Assembly (NCBI GenBank): GCA_903910385.1
Contig: CAIVZM010000016.1
Span: forward strand, 53,259 to 117,258
DNA from: an uncultured Armatimonadota bacterium
Lineage (GTDB): Bacteria; Armatimonadota; Armatimonadia; Armatimonadales; Armatimonadaceae
DNA length: 64,000 bases
Reading direction: 5' to 3'
Below the pieces are notes generated by a model. The model was given only the letters and a program-made list of their open reading frames with translations. It had not been told where the DNA came from and did not search any database. Each line of letters opens with the position of its first letter. Position 1 is the stretch's first letter. The position numbers and the translations under genes are program-made. Of the stretch, positions 18,434 to 27,443 are shown in pieces.

Positions 18434-18712
18434 GTGAATGAGAAAACCAAAAATGCGTTGATTGTCGCCGGAGCTCTGGTAGCGGTGATCATCGCCGGAT
18501 ACATGGGTTGGAACGCTCTGAAGGACAACTCGGAGCCAGTGGATTCTCCCAGTTACGCTAAACTCACTCCGGAGGAACGAGCCCGCATCCGTGCGGAGGG
18601 GCTAGCAATCCGTAACGGCAAACGTCCCTCCATCAGTAGTGGCGCTCCTACAAGTCAACGCGACACAGCCCCTGCGGGACAATCGCGAAGCGATCCGACG
18701 CCCAAACCGTGA
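18434..18712 (+). CDS. Small single-span membrane protein after the pilin-like gene
   Basis: 92 residues from GTG 18434: a short cytoplasmic start (MNEKTKN), one transmembrane helix at about 8-28 (ALIVAGALVAVIIAGYMGW) and a polar, Pro/Ser/Arg-rich tail outside. The middle reads KLTPEERARIRAEGLA. No family recognised. It is 13 nt behind the DUF1559 gene and ends at a hairpin, so it is the last gene of a two-gene operon. The third pilin-like gene in this window also has a small anchored protein with a Pro-rich tail directly behind it. Confidence 0.75.
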   Translation: MNEKTKNALIVAGALVAVIIAGYMGWNALKDNSEPVDSPSYAKLTPEERARIRAEGLAIRNGKRPSISSGAPTSQRDTAPAGQSRSDPTPKP

Positions 18713-18722
18713 GACGTAAAAA

Positions 18723-18748
18723 TACAGGAGGCGGGAATGCCTCCTGTA
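18723..18748 (+). terminator. Hairpin after the pilin/membrane-protein operon
   Basis: Perfect 10-bp inverted repeat (TACAGGAGGC and its complement, 18723-18732 / 18739-18748) with a 6-nt loop, 10 nt after the stop. The following T-run is weak (TCTGTTTC). Confidence 0.7.
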
Positions 18749-19185
18749 TCTGTTTCACTACTTCCTGGACGCCCATCAAATCGGAGCGTCATATCCTTGA
18801 CTTATCCGGGCGTTTGGACACGATAAGGTAAAAACCCATCGAAAGGAAAGTCGGACGACCTTGACGTAGGACTGTATGTACACTTTTTCTAGTAACTGGT
18901 TCTTAAAATTATCACCCTCTTCGCTCCCCTTACTCCCTTCCGTTTCATTGTAGTGACGACTAAAACAATCCTGCCCTCTGGCAGTTCTATGCGCGTCATC
19001 AGTGACGAAACGCCTTTCGCCTCATTCGTGAAAAATCAAAGTAGAATAAAGTTTACGACATTTTAAAAACTTTGGAACTTTGATGGATTTTACTTATATG
19101 AGTCCCCATGCTACCGAGTGAGTGCATTCGACGGCTAAAGTCTGATCCTTGAGGATTATCCTGTTTCAGATAGAGGGGATGTATC
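18749..19185. other. Gene-free stretch before the LuxR-type regulator
   Basis: AT-rich from about 19030 to 19110, probably the promoter of the HTH gene. I see no convincing coding sequence; a 36-codon minus-strand frame here is not protein-like enough to call. Confidence 0.4.
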
Positions 19186-19497
19186 ATGTCTCAATCGCAA
19201 CACACAACGATGCTACGCGAATCGCGGACAATGGATGGTCATTCCGATGAGGAATCACAAAGTCCATGCTTCAAATTGACCAGAGCGCAACGACAATTAC
19301 TGGAAGCCTGCCTTATCTACCGTACGGTAGACTCTCGAACATTGGGCAATTTTCTCTTTGTCGCTCCCTCCACAATTCGCTCGCATTTCAAGACTCTCAC
19401 GACACGAGCGGAAGTGCACGACCGTTTCGCGATGGTTCTATTCGCTCTGGAACAGGGTCTTATCGCCCTGCCATGGGACGAAAATATCACGCGCTAA
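19186..19497 (+). CDS. Small LuxR/GerE-type HTH protein
   Basis: 103 residues. Residues about 31-95 match the LuxR C-terminal HTH: LTRAQRQLLEACLIYRTVDS, then LGNFLFVAPSTIRSHFKTL as the recognition-helix region and FAMVLFALEQGLI at the end. There is no receiver or ligand-binding domain, only a 30-residue polar N-terminal extension, so it is an HTH-only regulator. ATG 19186 has AGAGGGG 7 nt upstream. It precedes the PEP-CTERM gene by 179 nt in the same direction and could control it; this is inference. Confidence 0.78.
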   Translation: MSQSQHTTMLRESRTMDGHSDEESQSPCFKLTRAQRQLLEACLIYRTVDSRTLGNFLFVAPSTIRSHFKTLTTRAEVHDRFAMVLFALEQGLIALPWDENITR

Positions 19498-19676
19498 TGG
19501 TTGTATTAACCAAACGACAGGTCGGCATAAACTGTCATTTTAGCCGATAAATACTTAAGAATACGCAAAAATTTACCCCAATTAGGGGATTCACAAACAC
19601 ACTTCAGGATTGTAAAGTTAAAGAGCAAGAGGGAATTAATCTTTCCTGCTCTCCTCTCTCTAAATGAGGAAGAATC

Positions 19677-20333
19677 ATGGAGTTTAGCATGTTTACTTCA
19701 CGCGTATTAGTTAGTTTTGTTGGCGCGTGTTCTCTGGTAGCGCTGGGATCCAGCGCCCGCGCACAGAACATCTGGGTTGAAACGACTGATGCAGGTCAGT
19801 CCATCTCGACCGTTCAGGAGACCAAGGGTTCGAAAATTGACGCGATTGTGGGGTCATTCGGAACCGTGAGTGATGCGGATCTCTACTGCGTACGTATCAA
19901 TGGCGCCTATGACATCCATACAGCTTTTAACCCCAGCACCACACAAGACACCCAACTCTTTCTGTTCGACAAGTATGGGCATGGCATTCAGGCAAACGAT
20001 GACTTTTACGGTTTGCAATCCCATCTGTTTGGTACGTTACCCGCCGGTGAATATATTCTCGGCATTTCAACCTTTGACAACGATCCGATGGACGCTTCAG
20101 CGCATCTGATCTTTCCCAGTTACCCTTACAACGGAGTTTATGGCCCAAATGCAGGAGTCGGACCATTAGCATTCTTCAACGGTAACACGAGTGTGACTCC
20201 GGGCTCCGGTTATCAAATTCACACCACAGGCATTGCGGGATGTGATGTTCCTGAACCCGGATCAATTGCCTTCGCTGTCCTCTCGGCAGGATCGGTGGTT
20301 GGTCTCATCGCACGACGGCGCAAAATGAGCTAA
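19677..20333 (+). CDS. PEP-CTERM sorting-domain protein
   Basis: 218 residues. Signal peptide with cleavage near ARAQ (about residue 31). The central part looks like a pre-peptidase C-type beta-sandwich (DADLYCVRINGAY ... GTLPAGEYILGISTFDNDP). The C-terminus has the classic PEP-CTERM signal: VPEPGS, a hydrophobic helix and RRRK. Such proteins are processed by an exosortase and exported to the outer surface or matrix; no exosortase gene is in this window. GAGGAA lies 8 nt before ATG 19677. It ends at a strong terminator. Confidence 0.9.
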   Translation: MEFSMFTSRVLVSFVGACSLVALGSSARAQNIWVETTDAGQSISTVQETKGSKIDAIVGSFGTVSDADLYCVRINGAYDIHTAFNPSTTQDTQLFLFDKYGHGIQANDDFYGLQSHLFGTLPAGEYILGISTFDNDPMDASAHLIFPSYPYNGVYGPNAGVGPLAFFNGNTSVTPGSGYQIHTTGIAGCDVPEPGSIAFAVLSAGSVVGLIARRRKMS

Positions 20334-20359
20334 TTAATCGAGTCAACGAAGACTCATCG

Positions 20360-20399
20360 GGAGTAGTCGACGTTCGCACTAATATCGACTACTCCTTTT
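20360..20399 (+). terminator. Intrinsic terminator after the PEP-CTERM gene
   Basis: Perfect 11-bp stem (20360-20370 with 20385-20395), 14-nt loop and TTTT directly after. Confidence 0.85.
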
Positions 20400-20619
20400 C
20401 CTGTTTTTGATTCTTCACCAAACAGGTGACAAGATGGCGCGTATGACTGGGTGTTTCGTCGCACATTATATGGTCATTAGCGATTTTTTTGCCAAAGTCG
20501 GCAATAGCTCCCGACGTCCAAATCCCGACCAGGGAAATGCCTGATTCGAAAATCCAGTCATAAGGGCGCCATTTGCCGACGCCGTAGCGGAAATTACACT
20601 CTGGTATCACGCCGAACAC
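20389..20619 (-). CDS. Uncharacterised small ORF downstream of the epimerase
   Basis: 76 codons from GTG 20619, 7 nt after the epimerase stop. Codon choice in the first 45 codons looks like real coding sequence (third positions rich in C/G) and the protein has aromatic runs such as KWRPYDWIFESGISLVGIW. No domain recognised. Its 3' end runs into the terminator of the opposing PEP-CTERM gene. It could be a genuine small gene, or the tail of a truncated one. Confidence 0.4.
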   Translation of the reverse strand: MFGVIPECNFRYGVGKWRPYDWIFESGISLVGIWTSGAIADFGKKIANDHIMCDETPSHTRHLVTCLVKNQKQEKE

Positions 20620-20626
20620 CCAACGC

Positions 20627-21520
20627 CTAATAGGAGCAAGTCACGGCGCGAACGGTAGCCTCCCCGCCTTCGGCGTCGATGCGGCGTAGTTCTTCCAGAA
20701 AGACGCCGAAATGACGGGTGGCTTTAAACCCGATGATACCCGCACCTTCGTCCGCCCGGCTGACGGACGGCTTCCGCTGAAGGGAGATACCGTACTTTTG
20801 CGCCAGCGCAGAGGAACCGGGGTAGATGCGCTCCAGTCCTGCCTGAGGATCGTTTTCCCAGTCGGCGAGTTGTTCCTCGGTGTAGGGATCATGGCGGACA
20901 GCATGGACTACCACATTCTCGGCTTCCGATCCCTCCGCAAGGGGGGCTTCCAGATAGGCGACGCTACGCTCGATGCAGTCCAGCACATCCTCCCGATCGA
21001 CACCTCCATAGAGCAACCGGCTTCCGTAACGGTTCACCCAGTCGTTACCCCAGGGGGTCAGGTCATTGGGACGAACCGCCACATAGCGCATGCCGTGGTT
21101 GCGCCGATGGTACTCGCACAGTTCTTCCCCGATCCGTTTGGTGAAGCCGTACTTGTCATAATGCCCGTACCAGGCAGTGGATGACAGAAACACCACGCGC
21201 TTGACGCCGGCTTCTTTCGCCGCCTGTAGCGCGAAGAATGTACCGTCGATGTTTAACCGCCAGTAATCCACCTCGGTCTTTTGTCCCCAGTGGATACCGT
21301 GCCACGCCGGAAGGTGCAAGAGCAGGTCACAACCGGCGACCGCGCGTTCGAGTCCGAATCCCGCCTGTAAATCGCACTGCACGAAAGGCAGGTTTTTAAA
21401 CGTTTCACTGTCGGGCAAACGATTCAGGTCGGACGTGACGATATCATGTCCCGCCGCACGTAATCGCGCTGTCATCCCCTTCCCAATATTGCTTCCGGCT
21501 CCAGTTATCAGTATTCGCAT
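20627..21520 (-). CDS. NAD-dependent epimerase/dehydratase (extended SDR)
   Basis: 297 residues, Rossmann start MRILITGAGSNIGKG and a catalytic Y-x-x-x-K pair in YGHYDKYGFTKRIGEE (near residues 121-125), with upstream Ser in VFLSSTAWYGH. Extended SDRs of this type act on nucleotide sugars or related sugar/uronate substrates. It is third in a same-strand series after the PhyH and aldo/keto reductase genes, with gaps of about 120-145 nt, suggesting a small-molecule or sugar catabolic set rather than a tight operon. Confidence 0.88.
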   Translation of the reverse strand: MRILITGAGSNIGKGMTARLRAAGHDIVTSDLNRLPDSETFKNLPFVQCDLQAGFGLERAVAGCDLLLHLPAWHGIHWGQKTEVDYWRLNIDGTFFALQAAKEAGVKRVVFLSSTAWYGHYDKYGFTKRIGEELCEYHRRNHGMRYVAVRPNDLTPWGNDWVNRYGSRLLYGGVDREDVLDCIERSVAYLEAPLAEGSEAENVVVHAVRHDPYTEEQLADWENDPQAGLERIYPGSSALAQKYGISLQRKPSVSRADEGAGIIGFKATRHFGVFLEELRRIDAEGGEATVRAVTCSY

Positions 21521-21663
21521 TCCATCCTCAGTTCTCTTGTTCTCTTGTTCTCTGTTTATATTCGCTACGAACTTTTCAGGGGAAGCCCTGTCGTGAGAGA
21601 ATACTTTCCCTTCAGGACTTCCTTTTCGCCAACGACTGAACGCCGAGCCCTACCTAACTTCAC

Positions 21664-22566
21664 CTATTCAGCAGCGGCGGTCAGGCGGCGCTTGGCTTCC
21701 TCGTAGACTTCGGGGATGAGCGCACCTCGGCTTGCCGCCGCCACATTGTCGGCGAGGTGCGCCGGGTTTTTCGTTCCGACGATATTGGTGTGCATCCCTG
21801 GGTGCGTGTTGGTGAAGCGTAGGAGCCATTGTGTCCGGTTTTCGCCTTCAGAAAGCAGTTCGTCCAGGTTAGCCTTTTCCCACACCGACCATCGGTCGCC
21901 ATTGCCCAGACCTTCGCCAGGTTCGCCTCGCGCCACGCCCCCACGGATGATGACGCCGGCGCCGCTATCGTGCGCCTTCTGAATTGCGTCTTCGTGCTGT
22001 CGCTCCAGAGCCGAATACGGAATCTGGAAAACATCGAATATTCCTGAGGCGATATACGTTTCAATGTGTGGATGGGTGGACGAAATGCCGATCCAGCGCA
22101 CTTTGCCCTGCTGTTTCATTTCCTGCAACGCCGTCACCAATTCGCCCGCTTCGGTCTGCTCGACGGAAGGGTTATGCAACTGCATCACGTCGATATAATC
22201 CGTCTTCATCCGCTCCAGAGATTCGTGCAATCCCCGGAAGAGGTTTTCCCGTGTCCATACGTGTGGGGTATCGTCTGTATTTTCGTCCTTATGCACGACC
22301 GTACAGCCACACTTGGTCGCCAGAACATACTCACTTCGTCGATGGATCAGGTACTTGCCGATCAACTCTTCGCTACGTCCGTAGTCGTTAGAGGTATCGA
22401 TAAACGTGATTCCACTGTCGAGAACGGCATTGAGTATGGTATCGGCTTCTTCCTCGGTGACGGGGCGACCGCCCCAGATGCGCGTCCCGCGCACTTCCAT
22501 CGCACCATAACCCAATTTCGTGACGGTCAGTCCGGTCCGTCCGAATGTGTTTGTCGGTAAACTCAT
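21664..22566 (-). CDS. Aldo/keto reductase
   Basis: 300 residues, an (alpha/beta)8 NADPH oxidoreductase. Catalytic tetrad visible: Asp and Tyr in FIDTSNDYGRSEE, Lys in YVLATKCG and His in DVMQLHNPS. The C-terminal cofactor-binding end is GTKNPAHLADNVAAA. Start chosen at 22566 (MSLPTNTF) because AAAGGA lies 7 nt upstream; a longer start (MQKDND) would place the ribosome site inside the gene. Related AKRs reduce or oxidise sugars and aldehydes. Flanked by the epimerase and PhyH genes on the same strand. Confidence 0.92.
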   Translation of the reverse strand: MSLPTNTFGRTGLTVTKLGYGAMEVRGTRIWGGRPVTEEEADTILNAVLDSGITFIDTSNDYGRSEELIGKYLIHRRSEYVLATKCGCTVVHKDENTDDTPHVWTRENLFRGLHESLERMKTDYIDVMQLHNPSVEQTEAGELVTALQEMKQQGKVRWIGISSTHPHIETYIASGIFDVFQIPYSALERQHEDAIQKAHDSGAGVIIRGGVARGEPGEGLGNGDRWSVWEKANLDELLSEGENRTQWLLRFTNTHPGMHTNIVGTKNPAHLADNVAAASRGALIPEVYEEAKRRLTAAAE

Positions 22567-22686
22567 GTCATTATCCTTTTGCAAACGGTCTTCGCCGTCC
22601 GCTGGTGAATGAGACGTCTGTTCCGATTCATCGAAATGACGCCTTTGAAAAACCTCATATAATACCCGATTTAGAGGACGAAATAG

Positions 22687-23520
22687 TTAGTTCGCTTCGT
22701 CCGGGGAGTGTTCGCGGAGCCAGCCGCGCAGGGGAACATCCTCATCGGTCGGCGAGTAGAAGCCGTTGCAGTTGACACCCCACCCCAGCAATTGCCGCCG
22801 AATCGGGTCGCTGGATTCCCACAGGGAGGACACCGTCATATCGTCCTTGGTGCGAATCCAGCGGTAACCGTAGCCGTAGAACAACACTTTTCGCGTGACT
22901 TCCGACCAGTTGGGGGTTCCTGCATGCCACAATCTGCGGTCAAACAAAACGGCGTCACCGGGCTTCACGGTCACGGGAATCGCGCCTTCCGGTTGACCGA
23001 TTCCCCCTTCAGGGCGGTTCAGTGTGTCATGCAAATGACTGCCGGGCACGACCCAAAAGTTTCCCCTTCCTGCCTCGGATGTATCGGAGAGGAAGTAGGC
23101 GACCTTCAATGATAACCGGGGGCGCGGATGCGATTCGATTTCCTGATTGACCCGACCACTGTCCTGATGCCATCCGAACGTAGCGTCGTTGGGCGCTTCA
23201 CCACTGGGCGGGGTGACGATCAAATGCGCGTGGTAGAGATAGATATTCCAGCCGAGAATTCCCCAGACTTTCGGGAAGACCTTCTCATAATCGACCAAAT
23301 CCGCGAACAGGGGCGAATCGGGGATGAAGTTTGGGTAGAATAATCCCTTCCTGGAGTCGAACCCCTCCTCAACCCGTCGCGCATGGATTTCATCGCTGAG
23401 CGCTGTCAGGTCGGCGATCTGTTGATCATCCAGCGCATTCGGGACGATGAGACATCCCGTTTCCTCGAACGTCTTTCGCTCCGATTCCGTCAGTCGATAT
23501 TTCAAACTCGATAGATTCAT
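22687..23520 (-). CDS. Phytanoyl-CoA dioxygenase (PhyH) family protein
   Basis: 277 residues, Fe(II)/2-oxoglutarate-dependent oxygenase fold. Iron ligands are visible as WHQDSG (H-x-D) and the distal His in LWHAGTPN, with a following Arg (TRKVLFYGYGYRW) for 2-oxoglutarate. ETGCLIVPNALDD is the typical N-terminal entry. Substrates of bacterial PhyH proteins vary and cannot be read from sequence. First gene of a minus-strand series with the aldo/keto reductase and epimerase. Confidence 0.9.
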   Translation of the reverse strand: MNLSSLKYRLTESERKTFEETGCLIVPNALDDQQIADLTALSDEIHARRVEEGFDSRKGLFYPNFIPDSPLFADLVDYEKVFPKVWGILGWNIYLYHAHLIVTPPSGEAPNDATFGWHQDSGRVNQEIESHPRPRLSLKVAYFLSDTSEAGRGNFWVVPGSHLHDTLNRPEGGIGQPEGAIPVTVKPGDAVLFDRRLWHAGTPNWSEVTRKVLFYGYGYRWIRTKDDMTVSSLWESSDPIRRQLLGWGVNCNGFYSPTDEDVPLRGWLREHSPDEAN

Positions 23521-23710
23521 GCGACACTACTCCTCTCGATGAATCGTCCTTCCAATGCTCAGGAGACGCGACCCGGTTCCAGTCCGATCAGGGCAGGCTC
23601 TGTAAAACGAACGCCCGTTTGAAGAGTCACGGCAGAAAGCTCAGATGCTAGCAGGCGTAGGATTAACGTAGGTCTACACACGATACGTCGGTATCGGCGG
23701 GAGATAAATT

Positions 23711-23726
23711 TGGAAACGCTTTACCC
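23711..23726. promoter_or_regulatory. Possible LacI-family operator upstream of the PhyH gene
   Basis: TGGAAACGCTTTACCC is a near-palindrome (GGAAA, 3 nt, TTTACC) of the kind bound by LacI-type repressors, about 190 nt upstream of the PhyH start. One imperfect position; no adjacent regulator gene. Confidence 0.2.
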
Positions 23727-23784
23727 AAAGCCACGCTTGTCAGTGCAGGAAATTTCCCAAGTCATCAAGTATATTCGCATCTGA

Positions 23785-23871
23785 TTATATTTGTACCTGC
23801 TTACATTCGTACCTGCTTACATTCGTACCTGCTTACATTCGTACCTGCTACGGGGGCTACTCGGTACCTGC
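23785..23871. repeat. Tandem 16-nt repeat (TTACATTCGTACCTGC)
   Basis: Units at 23785-23800 (two mismatches), 23801-23816, 23817-23832 and 23833-23848; the last three are identical. A further GTACCTGC follows at 23864-23871, and GGTACCTAATGC at about 23942. Five copies of GTACCTGC in 79 nt, with no spacer, so it is not a CRISPR. It could bind a protein cooperatively or be a neutral VNTR. Confidence 0.8.
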
Positions 23872-24322
23872 ACTTATATAATGAGGTGCGTCTTCACCAA
23901 GCGTCAGGGTATCGGGCGCCTGCCGAATCGTTCAAGAAGGTTGGTACCTAATGCGGATAGGGACACTCCTTAATACCGTATCCGAAATTGTCTTGACAAG
24001 TGGGACTCTTATATCTCCGACCTACGAATGAAATGCGCCAGAAAAAAACCCATCCAAATCCCATCGCTTTTTCTTTTATGAATGTAGCGTATGGATTTTC
24101 TCCAATTGCTATTGAGAATCTCCAGAACGCCAATGGTTGAGACTGTTCAACTGATCCTAATTCAACAGAACAAGAATAGCGATTTTTGACTTAACTCTAC
24201 AGGCTTCTATACGTCTGGTACCTTCCGCTTCTGAAACAGAATAATTCAATGGATGGACAGATGGTTTTCGCATGCCGACTTAGGGGAGCTACGGAGTTTC
24301 TTCTTTGAGAGTCTTCTGAATC
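23872..24322. other. Gene-free stretch upstream of the glycosyltransferase
   Basis: About 450 nt with only short frames. TTGACA at 23992-23997 (CTTGACAAGTGGGAC) is a good -35 match but no matching -10 at 17 nt is clear. No gene called. Confidence 0.35.
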
Positions 24323-25615
24323 GTGCATATGGAGCGTTCCTTTTATATGTCCGCAGCTAATTTTGACATCATCTTCGTCGGCTTCTTGCTTGGTCACGGC
24401 GGCGATGCCATTCAGATGCGAGAAATCGCTTGCGGTCTTGCAAGGCGTGGAAAACAAGTCAAAATCATCGTCCCGGCGATAGAGACAACCGTCACTTTCG
24501 CCCAAGTATGTCAGGCAGAAGGGCTTCCGGTAGAAAGGTCTTCCTTAATCCGATGCGACGGCGCGACCGCCAAACAAAACTTTTTCTCCATGATTCGCCT
24601 TCTGACACAGAACCGCGCCAGAATACTGCATTTCTACTCTGGAGGCGATTGCCTTCCCAGAACGTTGATGTTCGCTCTCCGACTAATCGGTTCGCCCCAC
24701 GCCGTCGCAACCTTCAATAGCCCAAAAGTCACTATGACACCCGGCGAGCCCAGAGCGAATTTCTGGGCAAGGAACGCACCTAAGGTTCTGAGACGCATTA
24801 TAAACACATCTTTACACGCCCAGAATACACAGATAGAGTACGGCGTCCCCACTCATATTCAGACCCTCATTTATAACGGAGTCGATATCAAACGGTACGC
24901 TAACGGCGATAGCGCAATCGTCCGTTCGTATCTTGGAGTTTCGCACGATGCGCCACTGGTGATTTTCACCTCACGACTGGAACCGCAGAAACGACCACAT
25001 GACGCACTGGAATCGTTTTATCGCGTTTCCGGGGAGTTTCCTGACGCCCATATGATCTTTGTAGGTTCTGGTGACCTTGAAAGATCGTTACGGGACGCTG
25101 TCCGGGAAAAAAGGATCGAAGATCGAGTGCATTTCGTAGGCTATCAGGTCGATATCCAGAACTGGCTCGCCGCCGCCACGGTGTGGACGTTGCCCACCGA
25201 CAGCGAAAATTTCAGTGTCGCCCTTCTGGAGGCTATGGCTGCCGGTTGCACTATTCTAAGCACCATGTACAAGGGCTACGATGAAATCTTGAAGCCCCTG
25301 TCTGAGGCGACATCATCGGGCGATGCGCCGCACTCGAATCATAGTACTCCAGACGAAGAAGAAGCGAACGCACTATGTACACCGGTTGGCGATGTTGAAT
25401 CGCAAACCCAGGCGCTGTATCGTCTCCTTAGTGACCCCGCACTACGGCAGACGCTCAGCCAGGGCGCGCTCCGAACAGCGGATTATTTTGACATCGAACT
25501 TATCGTTTCACGATATGAAAAACTCTATGAAGAATCGCTCGATCCTTCCGGAAACGAAACTCCGCCCAGAAGCAGGGACGAGGGTCGAATACCCCAAACG
25601 CATTCAACACGATGA
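24323..25615 (+). CDS. Family 4 glycosyltransferase
   Basis: 430 residues (from GTG 24323; ATG 24329 and ATG 24347 are alternatives, the last giving MSAANFDIIFVG). GT-B fold: N-terminal nucleotide-fold half with GHGGDAIQMREIACGLARRG, C-terminal half with VIFTSRLEPQKRPHDAL, the sugar-nucleotide-binding ENFSVALLEAMAAG (E-x7-E) and GDVESQTQALYRLLSDP. Retaining transferase that adds a sugar to a lipid or polysaccharide precursor. Stands alone; no polysaccharide cluster around it. A 15-residue low-complexity insert lies after GYDEIL (about 327-350). Confidence 0.88.
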   Translation: MHMERSFYMSAANFDIIFVGFLLGHGGDAIQMREIACGLARRGKQVKIIVPAIETTVTFAQVCQAEGLPVERSSLIRCDGATAKQNFFSMIRLLTQNRARILHFYSGGDCLPRTLMFALRLIGSPHAVATFNSPKVTMTPGEPRANFWARNAPKVLRRIINTSLHAQNTQIEYGVPTHIQTLIYNGVDIKRYANGDSAIVRSYLGVSHDAPLVIFTSRLEPQKRPHDALESFYRVSGEFPDAHMIFVGSGDLERSLRDAVREKRIEDRVHFVGYQVDIQNWLAAATVWTLPTDSENFSVALLEAMAAGCTILSTMYKGYDEILKPLSEATSSGDAPHSNHSTPDEEEANALCTPVGDVESQTQALYRLLSDPALRQTLSQGALRTADYFDIELIVSRYEKLYEESLDPSGNETPPRSRDEGRIPQTHSTR

Positions 25616-25998
25616 TCAAGTAATTGTCGGTTTGGGGAACGGTTAACGAGTCACGGCAAACACCGCATTATTATTATTATCGGACTGAAAAGACAATACC
25701 AGCAAATAGACCATTTGCGGCATAGCGCTAACATTCGTTTCGTCAACTTAGTCGTTCAGTAAATCGGCGAGGCGGGAACGGAGAAGGCGCATCTCCATCC
25801 CTCACCACACCATGCACAATAGGGACATCTTACCGACAATCAGATCGAAGCGAATTCTGTATGTTCCCACTGTTTCCGAACTATCACACAGTTTGAAGTC
25901 GTCAAAATCCGATCAGTTCCCCTTACCGTGCTGAGTCGACATACGGGGCGGGCGTTTCAATGACGTCTTTAATCGACGATGATGGGAAGTCTGACTGA
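25616..25998. other. Gene-free stretch between convergent genes
   Basis: Holds an ATT microsatellite (25669-25682) and, on the plus strand at roughly 25830-25963, an open frame without a start that includes VCSHCFRTITQFEVVKIRSV. It could be a decayed zinc-ribbon fragment; too weak to call. Confidence 0.3.
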
Positions 25999-26940
25999 TT
26001 AGAAGGCGTAGTTGCCGACGATGCGCCAGAAGTGACCATCGCCACCGCTCTCATTGTGGCTGACCGTCCCGCCGTAGGTGAGTTTGCCGGAAATCTGCTT
26101 ACTCAACGCCAGTCCGACTGTGCCGCCCATACCGAAAGAGCTCTGAGAGTCGCTGCCGCCGAAGCCATCGGTCTTGACCTTGCCGCCGTAGGTATACAGG
26201 CCGTCAAGGGAAAGCCAGACCGCCTGATGGACGTTACGGGTAACATGGCCTTCCAGTTTCATCAGTGGGTCTTGCTGGCTCGATCCTCCGCCATACGTTT
26301 TGTTGTTCTTGGTAAAGAATGTCACTGAGGGCAACAACTCGAAGGTCATCAACTGAGGATCAAGGAAGGACTTGCCCACATAATAGACAGTCGGGAAACC
26401 AAGCAAGAACGCCCAGCGGTTGGATCCCATATTGACCACTTTAGAGTCCGAGTAAGCGCCCGTCGGCGTGAAGACTCTTCCCAGAACGCCGAAAGTGTAG
26501 GTAGGTTTCGCTTGCACATACTCCTGCAAGGTCATCGCATTCATACCCGAAAGCGTCAGTCCAGCGCCAAGCTGGATATCTCCCAGACCGGAACTGCTAC
26601 CCTTGATTTCACGATTGCCAATTTTGAGCGTACCTTTGGTTTCACCGAAAGGGACGATAGCAATCAACGCGCCGAGTTTATCATTCGATACAATCGGGTG
26701 AGTGTACTGGATTACCCCGACATTGACATCTATATTACCGTTCTTCGCGACGATACTGGTGTCATAAGACTGGTTGCCGTTCAGAAAGAGACCATAGACC
26801 GATACCAGTCGTGTTTCTTTGGGGATGAAGAAATAGGCTCGCGGTCCATCTCCCTGCGCGTACGCCCCGCTGATTCCCTGGGACATAGTAATGGCGAATG
26901 CAAACACGAAAAACGCCAGACTTCGAATATTGAATTTCAT
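25999..26940 (-). CDS. Outer-membrane beta-barrel of the phenol-MetA/SphA-like transporter family
   Basis: 313 residues. Signal peptide ends near ISGAYAQ (residue 28). The rest is alternating beta-strand sequence typical of PF13557 proteins: SVYGLFLNGNQSYDTS, then VNVGVIQYTHPI and GLGDIQLGAGLTL, and a final strand WRIVGNYAF ending in Phe, as expected for BAM-assembled barrels. Members are thought to pass hydrophobic small molecules. Stands alone on the minus strand, with a 500-nt upstream gap to the ABC operon end. Confidence 0.82.
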   Translation of the reverse strand: MKFNIRSLAFFVFAFAITMSQGISGAYAQGDGPRAYFFIPKETRLVSVYGLFLNGNQSYDTSIVAKNGNIDVNVGVIQYTHPIVSNDKLGALIAIVPFGETKGTLKIGNREIKGSSSGLGDIQLGAGLTLSGMNAMTLQEYVQAKPTYTFGVLGRVFTPTGAYSDSKVVNMGSNRWAFLLGFPTVYYVGKSFLDPQLMTFELLPSVTFFTKNNKTYGGGSSQQDPLMKLEGHVTRNVHQAVWLSLDGLYTYGGKVKTDGFGGSDSQSSFGMGGTVGLALSKQISGKLTYGGTVSHNESGGDGHFWRIVGNYAF

Positions 26941-27219
26941 ACCACTCCTGAATTATTAGTATATAGAGAGCTCCGGAAGCGTCGTGCGGTAAACACCTGC
27001 CTTCGTCCGGAAGAAATGTTACGAACGGGAAATCGGGCTATCGTCACTGGAACGCATAGGTAATCAATTATTATACGGATACGTCCTATTTTCCTGCGAC
27101 CACGGATATCGAGATATAATATTCTCATCCGCAAGTTGGAAAATTCCTCAGGGGATTCAACGTTATTTATGCAGGAATATTCTCCCTTATTTCATAACTC
27201 AGGAGAGTTTTTTTATCTG

Positions 27220-27379
27220 GTGTCGTTCAATGTTGTGCGGTAAAACGGGCAGGTATGACGAAGTCGAAAAAGTCGACACTATTGCCCTGCTCCACTCCGA
27301 TTTGAAGATGACGATCAAGTTACAACCTGTCCCTGTACCTTCTGTTATGGCGGATGAATGTCCATCAAACGCACCATAA
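27220..27379 (+). pseudogene. Frameshifted small gene
   Basis: AGGAGAG at 27201-27207 precedes GTG 27220 (MSFNVVR, then TAA). Skipping one T at 27241 joins this to a long open frame reading KTGRYDEVEKVDTIALLHSD and onward to TAA at 27377-27379, together about 52 residues. Both halves are protein-like and the join is smooth, so I read it as a small gene broken by a one-base change. A sequencing error or a programmed shift would look the same. No family recognised. Confidence 0.4.
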
Positions 27380-27443
27380 AAAGGCAAAGGAGAGTTCGGG
27401 CGACAATGTCGTATAGGGTAGGCAAATACATGTCGAGTGGACA

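Noticed and set aside
20711..21184. 157-codon plus-strand frame inside the epimerase gene
   Set aside because: Antisense to a clear SDR protein; no ribosome site.
23785..23871. Repeat array as a CRISPR
   Set aside because: Units are head to tail without spacers, only 16 nt long, and no cas genes are present.
23791..23973. 60-codon frame across the tandem repeat
   Set aside because: It is a by-product of the repeat (YLLTFVPAYIRTC...), with no ribosome site.
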